Below are positions 33,845 to 42,777 of a stretch of DNA of 64,000 bases, piece by piece. The stretch is from positions 4,857,001 through 4,921,000 of the forward strand of contig NZ_CP121634.1 in the NCBI RefSeq assembly GCF_029714945.1, written 5' to 3'. A program made the translations under genes and the position numbers. The first letter of the stretch is position 1. Every line of letters begins with the position of its first letter. The notes beneath the pieces are model-generated. The model saw nothing but the letters and a program-made list of their open reading frames with translations. It had not been told where the DNA came from and searched no databases. The DNA comes from Bradyrhizobium sp. CIAT3101 (GTDB lineage: Bacteria > Pseudomonadota > Alphaproteobacteria > Rhizobiales > Xanthobacteraceae).

Positions 33845-35379
33845 ATGATCACCTTTTCTTGGGCGGGCGTCTCGGCAGTGGGCGAATTGGGTTTGCGGAA
33901 GGGCCGCGCCAGCTGCAGCACGAGCGGAAGCAGCAGCAGCGCGATGCCGCCCATGACCAGGCAGGTCACCAGCTTGTTGGCAAAGAAGATGCCGAGGGAT
34001 CCCTTGGACATCAGCATCGACTGCCGGAACGCATCCTCCGCCTTGTCGCCGATGACGATGGCGAGCACCAGCGGTGCCAGTGGATAGAACAGTTTCTTGA
34101 AGAGATAGCCGACCACGCCGAAGCCGAGCATCATGACGACGTCGAGATAGGAGTTCGACACCGAATAGGCGCCGACGACGCAGATGATCACGATCAGCGG
34201 CGCGATGATCACGAAGGGAATTCGCATCAACGCGGCAAACACCGGCACGGTCAGCAGCACCAGCGCGACCGCGACGATGTTGCCGACATACATCGAGGCG
34301 ATCAGGCCCCAGACGAAGTCCTTCTGGTCGACAAACAGCATAGGCCCGGGATTGAGGCCCCAGATCATCAGCCCGCCCATCATCACGGCCGCGGTGGCCG
34401 AGCCGGGAATGCCGAGCGATAGCATCGGCAGCAGTGCGCTGGTGCCGGCGGCGTGGTCGGCGGTCTCCGGCGAGATGATGCCTTCGACCTCGCCCGTGCC
34501 GAAATAGCGGCCGCGACGCGAGAAGCGGCGGGCGATGCCGTAACTCATGAAGGATGCCGCGGTCGGGCCACCCGGCGTGATCCCCATCCAGCAGCCGATC
34601 GCGGCGCTCCGCAGCAGCGCAACGCCGTGCCGCGGCAGGCGGCTGACGGCGCGAAACACCTCGCGCCAGTCGATCCTGGAGGAGACCGCGCGCGCATGAA
34701 ATTCCTCCTCGACCGCGACCAGCAGCTCGCCGATGCCGAACAGGCCCATCACCGCGACGACGAAGTTCACGCCCTTGACCAGCTCGTCCACGCCCATGGT
34801 GAGGCGGACGCTTCCGGACACGGTGTCGATGCCGATGGCGGCGATGGCAAAGCCGATGGCGAGCGCCACCACGGTCTTGATCGGCGCCGCGCCGCCCATG
34901 CCGACGAAGCTCGCGAAAGCCAGGAAATAGACCGCAAAATATTCCGGCGGTCCGAAGGCAAGCGCGACCTGCGCCACCCATGACGCCAGGAAGGTGATCA
35001 GGATGACGCCAACGAGCGCGCCAAACGCCGCCGAGCCGAAGGCGGTGGCGAGCGCGGTGGTCGGCCGGCCATCCCGCGCCATCGGATAGCCGTCGAAAGT
35101 GGTCGCGACCGAGGACGGCTCGCCCGGGATGTTGAAGAGGATCGAGGTCACGGATCCCCCGAACAGCGCGCCCCAATACATGCTGGAGAGCAGGATGATC
35201 GCCGACACCGGCTGCATGCCGAAGGTCAGCGGCAGCAGCAGCGACACCCCGTTCGGCGCACCCAGCCCCGGCAGCACGCCGACGAGAATGCCGAGCAGAA
35301 CGCCGACCACCATCAGCGCCAGATGCGGCACGGTGACCGCGATGGTGAAGCCGTGGAAGAGCTCTGAGAGATTGTCCAT
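33841..35379 (-). CDS. tctA: Tripartite tricarboxylate transporter permease TctA family
   Basis: A 512-residue inner-membrane permease with about eleven hydrophobic segments. The family motif is in GVLLGILVGVLPGLGAPNGVSLLLP near residue 23, repeated later as GCWMGITPGGPTAASFM. It is the large subunit of a Na+- or H+-driven carboxylate importer working with TctB and TctC, both encoded just upstream on this strand. The ATG at 35379 has GGGGAGGG upstream. Confidence 0.95.
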   Translation of the reverse strand: MDNLSELFHGFTIAVTVPHLALMVVGVLLGILVGVLPGLGAPNGVSLLLPLTFGMQPVSAIILLSSMYWGALFGGSVTSILFNIPGEPSSVATTFDGYPMARDGRPTTALATAFGSAAFGALVGVILITFLASWVAQVALAFGPPEYFAVYFLAFASFVGMGGAAPIKTVVALAIGFAIAAIGIDTVSGSVRLTMGVDELVKGVNFVVAVMGLFGIGELLVAVEEEFHARAVSSRIDWREVFRAVSRLPRHGVALLRSAAIGCWMGITPGGPTAASFMSYGIARRFSRRGRYFGTGEVEGIISPETADHAAGTSALLPMLSLGIPGSATAAVMMGGLMIWGLNPGPMLFVDQKDFVWGLIASMYVGNIVAVALVLLTVPVFAALMRIPFVIIAPLIVIICVVGAYSVSNSYLDVVMMLGFGVVGYLFKKLFYPLAPLVLAIVIGDKAEDAFRQSMLMSKGSLGIFFANKLVTCLVMGGIALLLLPLVLQLARPFRKPNSPTAETPAQEKVII

Positions 35380-35389
35380 CGCCCTCCCC

Positions 35390-35872
35390 TTAGAAACCGA
35401 GGGCCGCAGCGAGCGCACCGTGCGGCAGGCTCACCTGGAACATGCGCTCGAACACGACGTAGAGCGCGAGCGCCGTTGCCGCCGCCGTCACCGCCGAACG
35501 CACCACGGATTGGTGCCGAGGGATCGCGAGCACCGCGAACACGTAAGCCGCCGACGCCAGATACATCCCGAGCAGCGGGATGGCGGCAACGAAGATCGCG
35601 GCCGGCACGAACAGTCCCGCCAGCCGCCGCAGCTCAACGGACGTGATCGCGATGGGAACGCTGGCAAGCGTCGCGGCCGGCACGACGCCGCGCGCCAGAT
35701 TGTAGAGGCTGCCGGCGACGATGATGATGCCGGTCAGAAACGGGAACGTGCCGGAATCCACGCCCGCGCTCGACCAGCCGATACCGTTGTCCAGACTCTG
35801 GACCACCACCGCAACGCCAAAACTGCCGGTGAGGATCGCGGTCGCGAGTTCGAGGGCGCGGCGCGAGATCAT
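35390..35872 (-). CDS. tctB: Tripartite tricarboxylate transporter small subunit TctB family
   Basis: A 160-residue membrane protein with four hydrophobic helices (about 9-27, 43-63, 83-112, 118-147), the standard TctB plan. It begins MISRRALELATAIL and carries the early DSGTFPFLTGIIIVAGSLY motif. It is 10 bases upstream of tctA. A 145-base repeat element separates it from tctC. Confidence 0.9.
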   Translation of the reverse strand: MISRRALELATAILTGSFGVAVVVQSLDNGIGWSSAGVDSGTFPFLTGIIIVAGSLYNLARGVVPAATLASVPIAITSVELRRLAGLFVPAAIFVAAIPLLGMYLASAAYVFAVLAIPRHQSVVRSAVTAAATALALYVVFERMFQVSLPHGALAAALGF

Positions 35873-35935
35873 CGAAGGCTCCCTTGTGGCATCGGACAGC
35901 GGCCGGCTAAGACGCCCACGTCTTTGCCCAGCATT

Positions 35936-36080
35936 CGCTGTCGTCCCTGCGAACGCAGGGACCCATAACCCCAGGGAGTAGTTTGACGCGGACTTGACGT
36001 CACATCCACCCGGGTACGACGACCAACACTCCTCGACGGATCACGCGGTATGGGTCCCTGCGTTCGCAGGGACGACAGCG
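35936..36080. repeat. 145-bp MITE-like element with perfect 32-bp terminal inverted repeats
   Basis: Positions 35936-35967 and 36049-36080 are exact reverse complements (32 of 32). Each arm itself contains the near-palindrome GTCCCTGCGAACGCAGGGAC, able to form a 9-bp hairpin. The 81-base interior encodes nothing. No target-site duplication is obvious. It lies in the 259-base gap between tctB and tctC and could act as a transcription barrier or mRNA-processing site in the operon. Confidence 0.85.
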
Positions 36081-36131
36081 GAGCTGGTGGGTAAGCCCTG
36101 CTTCCATCAAAGCTGATGCAACAGCCCCGCC

Positions 36132-37124
36132 TCACTTGACCAGCCAGCCCTGCTCGCTTGCAACCTGCCTGAGGTGCTCGAGATCCTCCTTGATGAATTT
36201 GTCGAAGTCCGCCCCGGTGAGGAACGTGTCGATCTGCGAGCTCTTGTCGATGTAGTCCTTCCACTCCGGCGTCGCCTGCACCTTTTTCATGAGATCGACA
36301 TAATAGGCGGCCTGCTCCGGCGTGACCTTGCCGGGCAACCAGACCGTCCGCGGCTGCTCATATTGCTTGATGTCGAGACCCTGTTCGGCACAGGTCGGCA
36401 CGTCGCCCCAGCCTTCGGTGGCCGTGACCTTGGCGCCTTGCGGCAGCCGCTTCGGACTGAAGACACACAGCGGGCGCTGCGTGCCACCGCGCCACTGCCC
36501 AATGCTTTCGCTGGGATTGTTGACGTGGGAATCCAGATGTCCGCCGGCAAGCTGCACGGCGGTTTCGGCACCGCTCTTGAAGGGGATGTAGGTCAGCTTC
36601 ACATGGCCGGCCTTCTCGATCATGCGGGTCAGGACCTCGTCGGTGTCCTTGGACTGCGCACCGCCCATCTTGAAGTCGCCGGTTGCCGCAGCCTTCAGGT
36701 AATCGCCCGCCGTCTTGTAGGGCGCGTCCTGCTTGACCCAGAGCAGGAATTCGTCCTGCGCCATCGCCGCGATCGGGGTGAGGTCGGTGTAGTTGAAGGC
36801 GACCTTGGAGACGAGCGGCTGCTGCCAGGCGTTCGAGGTCCCGAAGATCACCTTGTAGGGATCGCCGGCAGAAGCCTTGCCGTAGACATAGCCTTCGGCG
36901 CCGCTGCCGCCGGCCTTGTTGACGACGACGATCGGCTGGTCCGTCAGCTTGTACTTGGTGATGATGTTCTGCACCGCACGGGCGATGTTGTCGGTGCCGC
37001 CGCCAGGACCTGCGGTCGCCACGAACTCGATCGGCTTCTGCGGCTGCCAGGCAGCAAACGCCGGCGCAATGCCTGCGAACACGGCTGCACTGACGGACAA
37101 CATGAAGAGAGACGTCCCACGCAT
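36132..37124 (-). CDS. tctC: Tripartite tricarboxylate transporter substrate-binding protein TctC family
   Basis: A 330-residue periplasmic binding protein. The signal peptide ends near residue 24 (APAFAAW). The Bug/TctC fold begins QKPIEFVATAGPGGGTDNIARAVQ, the carboxylate-contacting loop typical of the family, and continues with VVNKAGGSGAEGYVYG and QDEFLLWVK. The start at 37124 has GGAGG 6 bases upstream. The ligand is probably a small carboxylate linked to the CoA-transferase and crotonase genes upstream. Confidence 0.94.
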   Translation of the reverse strand: MRGTSLFMLSVSAAVFAGIAPAFAAWQPQKPIEFVATAGPGGGTDNIARAVQNIITKYKLTDQPIVVVNKAGGSGAEGYVYGKASAGDPYKVIFGTSNAWQQPLVSKVAFNYTDLTPIAAMAQDEFLLWVKQDAPYKTAGDYLKAAATGDFKMGGAQSKDTDEVLTRMIEKAGHVKLTYIPFKSGAETAVQLAGGHLDSHVNNPSESIGQWRGGTQRPLCVFSPKRLPQGAKVTATEGWGDVPTCAEQGLDIKQYEQPRTVWLPGKVTPEQAAYYVDLMKKVQATPEWKDYIDKSSQIDTFLTGADFDKFIKEDLEHLRQVASEQGWLVK

Positions 37125-37179
37125 GATTTCCTCCAACTGATTTTTTCTGTTTTGTTTGATCAGCCGTCTCGACGTCCGC

Positions 37180-38439
37180 TCAGGCGACGCGCTCCCTGCG
37201 GTCCCCTGAAGCCGAAACGATTGCGCCTTCTTGTTCGAGCGCTTCGATTTGCTTTTGATCGAACCCGTGCTCGGCGAGCACCTCGCGCGTATGTTCGCCA
37301 TAGATGGGCGCGCCGGACACAACCTTGCCCGGCGTTTCCGAGAACTTGACCGGCAACCCGATCGTCTTGACCGGGCCGAGCGTGGAATGCTCGACCTCGA
37401 CAACCATCTCGCGCGCCAGCGTCTGCGGATCGCCGAGCGCCTCCAGCATGTCGTGCACGGGGCCGCAGGGCACGCCCTTCTCGTCCAGCGCCGCGAGCCA
37501 GTGCGCCCGCGTTTGCGTGCGGAAGCGCTCGCTCAGGACGGCTTCGAGCTCCTTCAAATTCGCCATACGGTCGGCGCCGTTGACGAAGCGCGGATCGGAG
37601 GCCAGCTCGCTCGCGCCGAGCGCCTCCAGCATCAACAGCCAGTGCTTCTTGTTGGCCCCGCCGACCACCAGCCAGCCGTCGGCGGCTTCGAACGCCTGGT
37701 AAGGCGCGTTCAGCGGATGGGCCGAACCCATCGCGCGCGGCGCGGTGCCGGCGGCGAGCGCGATGGTCGATTGCCAATAGGTCTGCACCAGCGCCGCCTC
37801 GTAGAGCGAGGTCTCGACCCACTGCCCCTCGCCGGTCTTGAGACGGTGGGTGTAGGCGGCAAGGATCCCCATGCTCGCGAGCAGGCCGGCGGTGATGTCC
37901 GAGAGCGGCGGGCCGCATTTCACCGGCGGGCCATCGGGGCGTTCGCCAGTAAAGCTCATGATGCCGCTCATTGCTTGTGCGACCAGGTCAAACCCACGAC
38001 GGTGTTTGTAGGGACCGGTGCGACCGAAGCCTGACAGCGAGCAATAGATCAGCGCCGGAAATTTTTCGTGCAGCTCTTCATAGCCGAACCCAAGACGCTC
38101 CATCGCGCCCGGCGCAAAATTCTCGACCAGCACATCGGCGTCCGCGATCAGGCGACGCAGCACCTCCTTGCCGCCGTCGGTTTTCAGATCCAGCACGATG
38201 CCGCGCTTGTTGCGGTTCATCATCAGGAACGAGGCCGCCTCGTCGCCGATCCTGGGCGGCACCGAATGGCGGGTGTCGTCGCCGTTCGGCCATTTCTCGA
38301 TCTTGATGACGTCGGCGCCCATGTCGGCGAGCATCAGGGTGCAGGTCGGCCCCGCCATGACGTGGGTGAGATCGATGACCTTGAGGCCGGCGAGCGGGCC
38401 GGAACGACGTGAGGCGGATTGCGATCGATCGCTTGGCAT
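37180..38439 (-). CDS. CaiB/BaiF (family III) CoA-transferase
   Basis: A 419-residue enzyme transferring CoA between carboxylic acids. Family motifs: LAGLKVIDLTHVMAGPTCTLMLADMGADVIKIE at the N-terminus, GRTGPYKHRRGFDLVAQAMSGIMSFTG, and GPPLSDITAGLLASMGILAAY with the presumed catalytic Asp near residue 180. It probably activates the carboxylate brought in by TctABC. It ends 55 bases before tctC on the same strand and starts 9 bases after the crotonase stop. Confidence 0.93.
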   Translation of the reverse strand: MPSDRSQSASRRSGPLAGLKVIDLTHVMAGPTCTLMLADMGADVIKIEKWPNGDDTRHSVPPRIGDEAASFLMMNRNKRGIVLDLKTDGGKEVLRRLIADADVLVENFAPGAMERLGFGYEELHEKFPALIYCSLSGFGRTGPYKHRRGFDLVAQAMSGIMSFTGERPDGPPVKCGPPLSDITAGLLASMGILAAYTHRLKTGEGQWVETSLYEAALVQTYWQSTIALAAGTAPRAMGSAHPLNAPYQAFEAADGWLVVGGANKKHWLLMLEALGASELASDPRFVNGADRMANLKELEAVLSERFRTQTRAHWLAALDEKGVPCGPVHDMLEALGDPQTLAREMVVEVEHSTLGPVKTIGLPVKFSETPGKVVSGAPIYGEHTREVLAEHGFDQKQIEALEQEGAIVSASGDRRERVA

Positions 38440-38448
38440 CGGGGCGTC

Positions 38449-39243
38449 CTATTGACCGCGCCACTGCGGGGAGCGCTTGTTGAGGAAAGCATCGAGCCCT
38501 TCGCGAAAATCCTGGCTCGTGTAGCACATCAGGATGAGGTCTTCGCCCTCGTCCCGCGTCAGGCGCTTTTGCAGGCGGGCCACCGCCTGCTTGGTCGCAT
38601 TCAGCGTCAGCGGTGCATGGCTGGCGACGAGGCGCGCGAGCTCGTCGGCACGCCTGTCGAGCGCCGGAAGATCCTCGACGACCTCGCCGAGCAGCCCGAC
38701 CTGGGCTGCCTCCGCCGCATCGACAAGGCGCGCGGTGAAGATCAAATCCTTGACCCGCGCAGCCCCGATCAGGGCCGTGAGACGGCTGACATTGGACATC
38801 GACAGGCAATTGCCGAGCGTGCGGGCGATCGGAAAGCCGATTTTCGTGCTGCGTGTGCCGATGCGCAGATCGCACGCCGCGGCGATGCCCGCCCCGCCGC
38901 CGGTGCAGAAACCGTTGATCGCCGCGATCGTCGGCACCCGGCATTGCTCGAGCGTGGTCAGCACCCGGTCGATCCGGTTCTCGTAGTCGATGGAGTCCTG
39001 TGGCGTCTTGAATTCGCGGAACTGGTTGATGTCGGTGCCCGAGGCGAAGGCCTTGTCGCCGGCCCCGCGCAGCACCAGCACCTTGATGGAGCGATCGTCG
39101 TTGGCCTGCTCGCAAATGGCGGCGAGCCGCTCGTACATGGCGAAGGTGAAGGCGTTGCGCGCCTGCGGGCGGTTGAAGGTGATCCGCCCGATGCCGTCGT
39201 TGCATTCAAAAACGAGGTCGTCCGCCGCTACGGCCTGGTCCAT
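38449..39243 (-). CDS. Enoyl-CoA hydratase/isomerase (crotonase) family protein
   Basis: A 264-residue crotonase-fold protein. Oxyanion-hole segments are present: AFASGTDINQF and FCTGGGAGIAAACDLRIG. The region that normally carries the catalytic Glu reads GFPIARTLGNCLSMSNVSRL, without the usual PE, so it may be an isomerase, lyase or hydrolase variant rather than a hydratase. The start at 39243 has GAGGAA upstream. It is first in the operon and divergent from the GntR regulator. Confidence 0.88.
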   Translation of the reverse strand: MDQAVAADDLVFECNDGIGRITFNRPQARNAFTFAMYERLAAICEQANDDRSIKVLVLRGAGDKAFASGTDINQFREFKTPQDSIDYENRIDRVLTTLEQCRVPTIAAINGFCTGGGAGIAAACDLRIGTRSTKIGFPIARTLGNCLSMSNVSRLTALIGAARVKDLIFTARLVDAAEAAQVGLLGEVVEDLPALDRRADELARLVASHAPLTLNATKQAVARLQKRLTRDEGEDLILMCYTSQDFREGLDAFLNKRSPQWRGQ

Positions 39244-39271
39244 TTCCTCGATCCCTGCTGTTTTTTGTATT

Positions 39272-39345
39272 TTTGAATGCAAAAATTGAGAATTTCAAGA
39301 TATAATTGCCAGACTTTGGTCTACTGGCTCATTTTTGCATTCAAA
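39272..39345. promoter_or_regulatory. Probable GntR operator pair and promoter between crotonase operon and gntR
   Basis: TTTGAATGCAAAAAT (39272-39286) and ATTTTTGCATTCAAA (39331-39345) are exact reverse complements 44 bases apart. A TATAAT at 39301-39306 lies between them, oriented toward the GntR gene. The placement suits autorepression plus control of the divergent operon. A third copy of the core, TTGCATTCAAAAA, lies at 39200-39212, inside the first codons of the crotonase gene. Confidence 0.65.
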
Positions 39346-39359
39346 TTGGGGATTATTCC

Positions 39360-40025
39360 ATGCTGCATGAGGAGGTCGTCGGCCGTATCCGCGACATTCT
39401 GCTCGACGGCGAGATCCCGCCGGGCGCGCGAATTCCCGAGCGCGAACTGTGCGAGCGGCTCGACATCTCGCGCACGCCGTTGCGCGAGGCGCTCAAGGTG
39501 CTCGCTGCCGAGGGCCTCGTGCAGCTCCTGCCCCATCGCGGCTCGCGCGCGGCAAAACTGACCGACAAGGACATGCGCGACCTCTTCGAGGTCTGCCAGG
39601 GCCTCGAAGCATTGGCCGGCGAGCTTGCCTGCGAACGCATCAGCGATCGCGAGATCGCGGAGATCGCGGCTGCGCACGCAGCGATGGTGCAGCATTATCG
39701 CGAAGGCGATCTGATCCAGTATTACCGCGGTAACCGCGCCATCCACGAGGGGATCGTCAATGCGGCCGGCAATCCCGTGCTGACCGGGCTCTACGCATCC
39801 GTCACCGCACGCATCCGCCGCGCACGCTATGTGACGCCGATGACGCCGCAACGCTGGGCGTTCGCCGTCAGCGAGCACGAAGCCATCCTGAACGCGCTCC
39901 AGCGCCGCGACGGCGCCGGGCTCTCCCATATCTTGCGCGCGCATCTGCGGCACAAGCGGGAAGAAGTGTTGCAGGCGGGCTATGCGGAGACGGAGGTGAG
40001 CGAGCCCACGCTGAAGATCGCGTAA
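39360..40025 (+). CDS. GntR family transcriptional regulator (FadR/FCD subfamily)
   Basis: A 221-residue regulator. The N-terminal winged helix-turn-helix (about 5-70) has IPERELCERLDISRTPLREALKVLAAEGLVQLLPHRG. The C-terminal all-helical FCD ligand domain has a metal-site pattern (FEVCQGLEALAGELA, NRAIHEGIV, SEHEAILNAL). I chose ATG 39360; an upstream ATG at 39306 falls in the operator region. It is divergent from, and presumably controls, the crotonase-CoA-transferase-Tct operon, with a pathway intermediate as inducer. Confidence 0.93.
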   Translation: MLHEEVVGRIRDILLDGEIPPGARIPERELCERLDISRTPLREALKVLAAEGLVQLLPHRGSRAAKLTDKDMRDLFEVCQGLEALAGELACERISDREIAEIAAAHAAMVQHYREGDLIQYYRGNRAIHEGIVNAAGNPVLTGLYASVTARIRRARYVTPMTPQRWAFAVSEHEAILNALQRRDGAGLSHILRAHLRHKREEVLQAGYAETEVSEPTLKIA

Positions 40026-40053
40026 GGCGGCGCCGCCTTCCGGCTCATTCCGA

Positions 40054-41790
40054 TCAGCGGCAATCGTCGTCGTCGCGGTCGCAGGCACCGTCACGGTCGT
40101 CCGCATCACGGCCCAGGCCAGTCTCCGGTGTAAACGACACGCCGCGGAGCGCTTCGGCGAAGCGCGCGGTGCGCACCGTGCTGAACGTTTCGTTTGCCGG
40201 CAGCGCGGTCGCGGCGAGCTTGTCCTTGATCATGACAAGCTTGTTCGGATCGGCGCCCTGATCGCCGCCACCACTCACAGTGGAGGTGATCGCCCAGATC
40301 GATGCCGTGCCGTCGGTATTGACGCGTCCGGTGATGTTGCGCAGCCCGTCAGTCGCCGGCGACCACGGCAGCCCGGTCGCAGCGTTGTTGCCGGTCGGAT
40401 AGTCGCGAACGGTATAGGGAACGCCGAGGCCAAGACCCGCCTGCAGCGTGTAGCTCAGCTTCCAGGTCTTGGCCGCGTCGTCGAACACCCATTTCTGCAA
40501 GCCCGCTCCGGTCTGGGCCGCAGCGACGGTGTAGGTGTTGGTCACGGCGCTGTACGTATTGGTGCCGTCGCCTTCGTCGGCGACATAGAGAGTCTTGGCA
40601 TCCGCGAACCAGATCCCGAACGGGAACGAGGTCGCGGTCTTCGCGAGATTGGTCGGGAAACCCTTGAGCACGCACATATTGTAAGGCGTGACGCCAAGCG
40701 TCTGGAGCTTCGTTGCATCGTAGTAGATCGGAGTCGTCGGCAGCTTCGCCGATGGGCTCGGCAGACCGACGCCATTGGGGCACGCCAGCGGCTTGCCATT
40801 GGCGTCGAAGCCCGATGTGTCGATGAAGTACACCGTGTTGATGCCGTTGCCGCCGCTCCCCTTGGTCACGTAGATCACGTCGTTGAACACGGTCAGGCCG
40901 CGGAAGTTGGTGTCCTTGCCAACCTTGTCAGCCTTCAGGCTCAACTGTGTGACATTGAAGCTCCCGACCGGCGTCGGCAGGCCCGGATCGGGTTGATCGA
41001 CGAGCGGGGTCTTCGCAGATGTCATGATCTGCGCGCCCGCACCGATGATCACGCCGTTCGGCTGAGGATTGCCGCCGTTGCCGGCATTGCCGGTGGTGTA
41101 GAACACATTGGCACCGGCCCGGTCGTTCAGGATCGCAGCGCGGCCGTTGTTGCCGCTATAGGCGTTGGTCTTGGTGAAACGGAAGCGGCCATGCTCGTCG
41201 ACCGTCGCGATCACGCGTGAATACGCTGATGTCACCGGATTGGTCGAATCGACGACATCGGGCGTGTTGGAGTTCGACACGTCGATCGCGTCGACTGGTG
41301 CGAGGTAACCCATAAACGATACGCTGTGGCGATCGATCGAGAGGTTCAGCCCGATCTCGGACTTCGACGAGAAGCTCGTCACCATCTGGTCCCTGTTCGC
41401 GGTGACGCCGTGCTGGCCGCTGTTCGGCACTTCGAGCGAATGGATGCGATGGCCGTTCAGGCGCAGCTCGTCGAGCACGATCTTGGCCGTGATACCGAAG
41501 GAGGCATCGACGAGATCGTTGCTGAACACCATCGGATAAATGCCGTCCGCGGTCGCCGTGGCGCAATTCGGCGCCACGCAGTTCGGCGGCAATTGGGTGA
41601 CGCCGGCCGTGATGTTCGAAGCCTTGTTGTCATAGACCGCTCGGCTGAGGAGCAGATGGCCCGGCCGGAAATGGAAATCGTCCTGGTCGGCGCGCGCCGG
41701 CACACTGGCGAGCGCAGTCGACGCGAGCAAGCCAGCCACAAACACAGTCCGCGGAATCACCGCGAACACGCGCAATCCTTTGACAGCCAT
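40054..41790 (-). CDS. Secreted protein, possible beta-propeller, unknown function
   Basis: A 578-residue exported protein with a signal peptide ending near residue 35 (SVPARADQ). The body has repeating beta segments with Gly/Asn turns (TNFRGLTVFNDVIYVTKGSGGNG, VYFIDTSGFDANGKPL, FGIWFADAKTLYVADEGDG), suggestive of a beta-propeller. An early block (DGIYPMVFSNDLVDASFGITAKI) is distinct. The chain ends in an acidic Asp-rich tail with two cysteines. I do not recognise the family. No neighbour suggests a role; it is flanked by gntR and a dehalogenase gene. Confidence 0.75.
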   Translation of the reverse strand: MAVKGLRVFAVIPRTVFVAGLLASTALASVPARADQDDFHFRPGHLLLSRAVYDNKASNITAGVTQLPPNCVAPNCATATADGIYPMVFSNDLVDASFGITAKIVLDELRLNGHRIHSLEVPNSGQHGVTANRDQMVTSFSSKSEIGLNLSIDRHSVSFMGYLAPVDAIDVSNSNTPDVVDSTNPVTSAYSRVIATVDEHGRFRFTKTNAYSGNNGRAAILNDRAGANVFYTTGNAGNGGNPQPNGVIIGAGAQIMTSAKTPLVDQPDPGLPTPVGSFNVTQLSLKADKVGKDTNFRGLTVFNDVIYVTKGSGGNGINTVYFIDTSGFDANGKPLACPNGVGLPSPSAKLPTTPIYYDATKLQTLGVTPYNMCVLKGFPTNLAKTATSFPFGIWFADAKTLYVADEGDGTNTYSAVTNTYTVAAAQTGAGLQKWVFDDAAKTWKLSYTLQAGLGLGVPYTVRDYPTGNNAATGLPWSPATDGLRNITGRVNTDGTASIWAITSTVSGGGDQGADPNKLVMIKDKLAATALPANETFSTVRTARFAEALRGVSFTPETGLGRDADDRDGACDRDDDDCR

Positions 41791-41987
41791 CGGCGTTTTC
41801 CCAAATTTGTGATTTTTGCAAGACGGGCAGCACGCCCACGTCGCGCTTCATTCCGCGCGCAGTCTGCGAGCGGACTGTTACAGGAATGCGAATGAGATGC
41901 GACGCTCCTCGGCTTCCGCTCGCGGCGCGCGAACGGTAAGAGGCTGAGCGTGAAGAAGGGGCTTGTGGATTATGCGGGGCGCCCGGC

Positions 41988-42707
41988 CTAGCAGCCGAGC
42001 TGGTCGGCGACGCCGCCGAAATCCCTGGCCACGATGTCCCATTGGCCGGTGGCTTCAAAATCGATCTTCTGCAACGGGCCGTACTCGGTCGGACGCGCCA
42101 CGAAGGCGGTCTTCAAGCCGTAGCTCTGGGCCGCCTTGAGATCGTAATTGTGGGCAGCGACCATCATGACCTCTTCCGGCTTGAGGCAGAGCAGCTTGGC
42201 CGCGCCGAGATAGGTCTCGGGATCGGGCTTGTAGTGCTCGAACAGCTCGGCCGACATCACGAGGTCCCACGGCAGCTTCGCAAACTTCGCCATGTTGGTG
42301 AGCAGCGCGACATTGCCGTTGGACAGCGGCGAGATCACGAACCTGGTCTTGAGCCGCGTCAGGCCGGCGACGCTGTCCGGCCAGGGGTGCAGGCGATGCC
42401 AGCCCTTGGTGAGATAATCCAGATCGGCCTCGGTGAGGCCCTTGATCGCGAACTGCTCGACCAGCTTCTCCAGCGAGCGGCGGTGCAGATCGTCGAGCAT
42501 GACATAGCCGCGCTCGGGATGCTTGCGCACGTCGTCCATCGAGGCCGAGTACACGGCGCGCCAGCCGTCGACCAGAGCGGTCCAGTCGGTGCTGATGCCG
42601 CGGCCCTTCCCCCACCACATGAAGTCCGTGATCAGGCTGGTGCGCCAGTCGACGACGGTGCCGAACACGTCGAAGACGAGAGCTTTGACGGCGGAGAGAT
42701 CGGACAT
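41988..42707 (-). CDS. Haloacid dehalogenase type II (HAD superfamily)
   Basis: A 239-residue cytosolic enzyme. HAD motif I is VFDVFGTVVDW with nucleophile Asp14, the hallmark of L-2-haloacid dehalogenases. Motif II is SPLSNGNVALLTNMAK, followed by the Lys of EHYKPDPETYL and the late motif MMVAAHNYDLKAAQSYGLKTAFV. Such enzymes hydrolyse (S)-2-haloacids, although many in this group have other substrates. It lies 88 bases downstream of glpX with a palindromic repeat between them. Confidence 0.9.
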   Translation of the reverse strand: MSDLSAVKALVFDVFGTVVDWRTSLITDFMWWGKGRGISTDWTALVDGWRAVYSASMDDVRKHPERGYVMLDDLHRRSLEKLVEQFAIKGLTEADLDYLTKGWHRLHPWPDSVAGLTRLKTRFVISPLSNGNVALLTNMAKFAKLPWDLVMSAELFEHYKPDPETYLGAAKLLCLKPEEVMMVAAHNYDLKAAQSYGLKTAFVARPTEYGPLQKIDFEATGQWDIVARDFGGVADQLGC

Positions 42708-42738
42708 GGGCGCTTCCCTGTATGTTGCTTGTTCTTGG

Positions 42739-42777
42739 TCATTCCGGGATGCGCCGCGCGGCGCAGGCCCGGAATGA
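42739..42777. repeat. Palindromic intergenic repeat between glpX and the dehalogenase gene
   Basis: TCATTCCGGG (42739-42748) pairs with CCCGGAATGA (42768-42777), and inside it GCGCCGC/GCGGCGC (42751-42764) forms a second stem. The whole is a 39-base imperfect palindrome of the kind dispersed in Bradyrhizobium-type genomes. It may act as a terminator or mRNA 3' stabiliser after glpX; there is no T-run. Confidence 0.7.

Noticed and set aside
33845..35176. 5' extension of the pdxA-like frame through tctA
   Set aside because: The extra residues are the out-of-frame reading of tctA; the true start overlaps the tctA stop.
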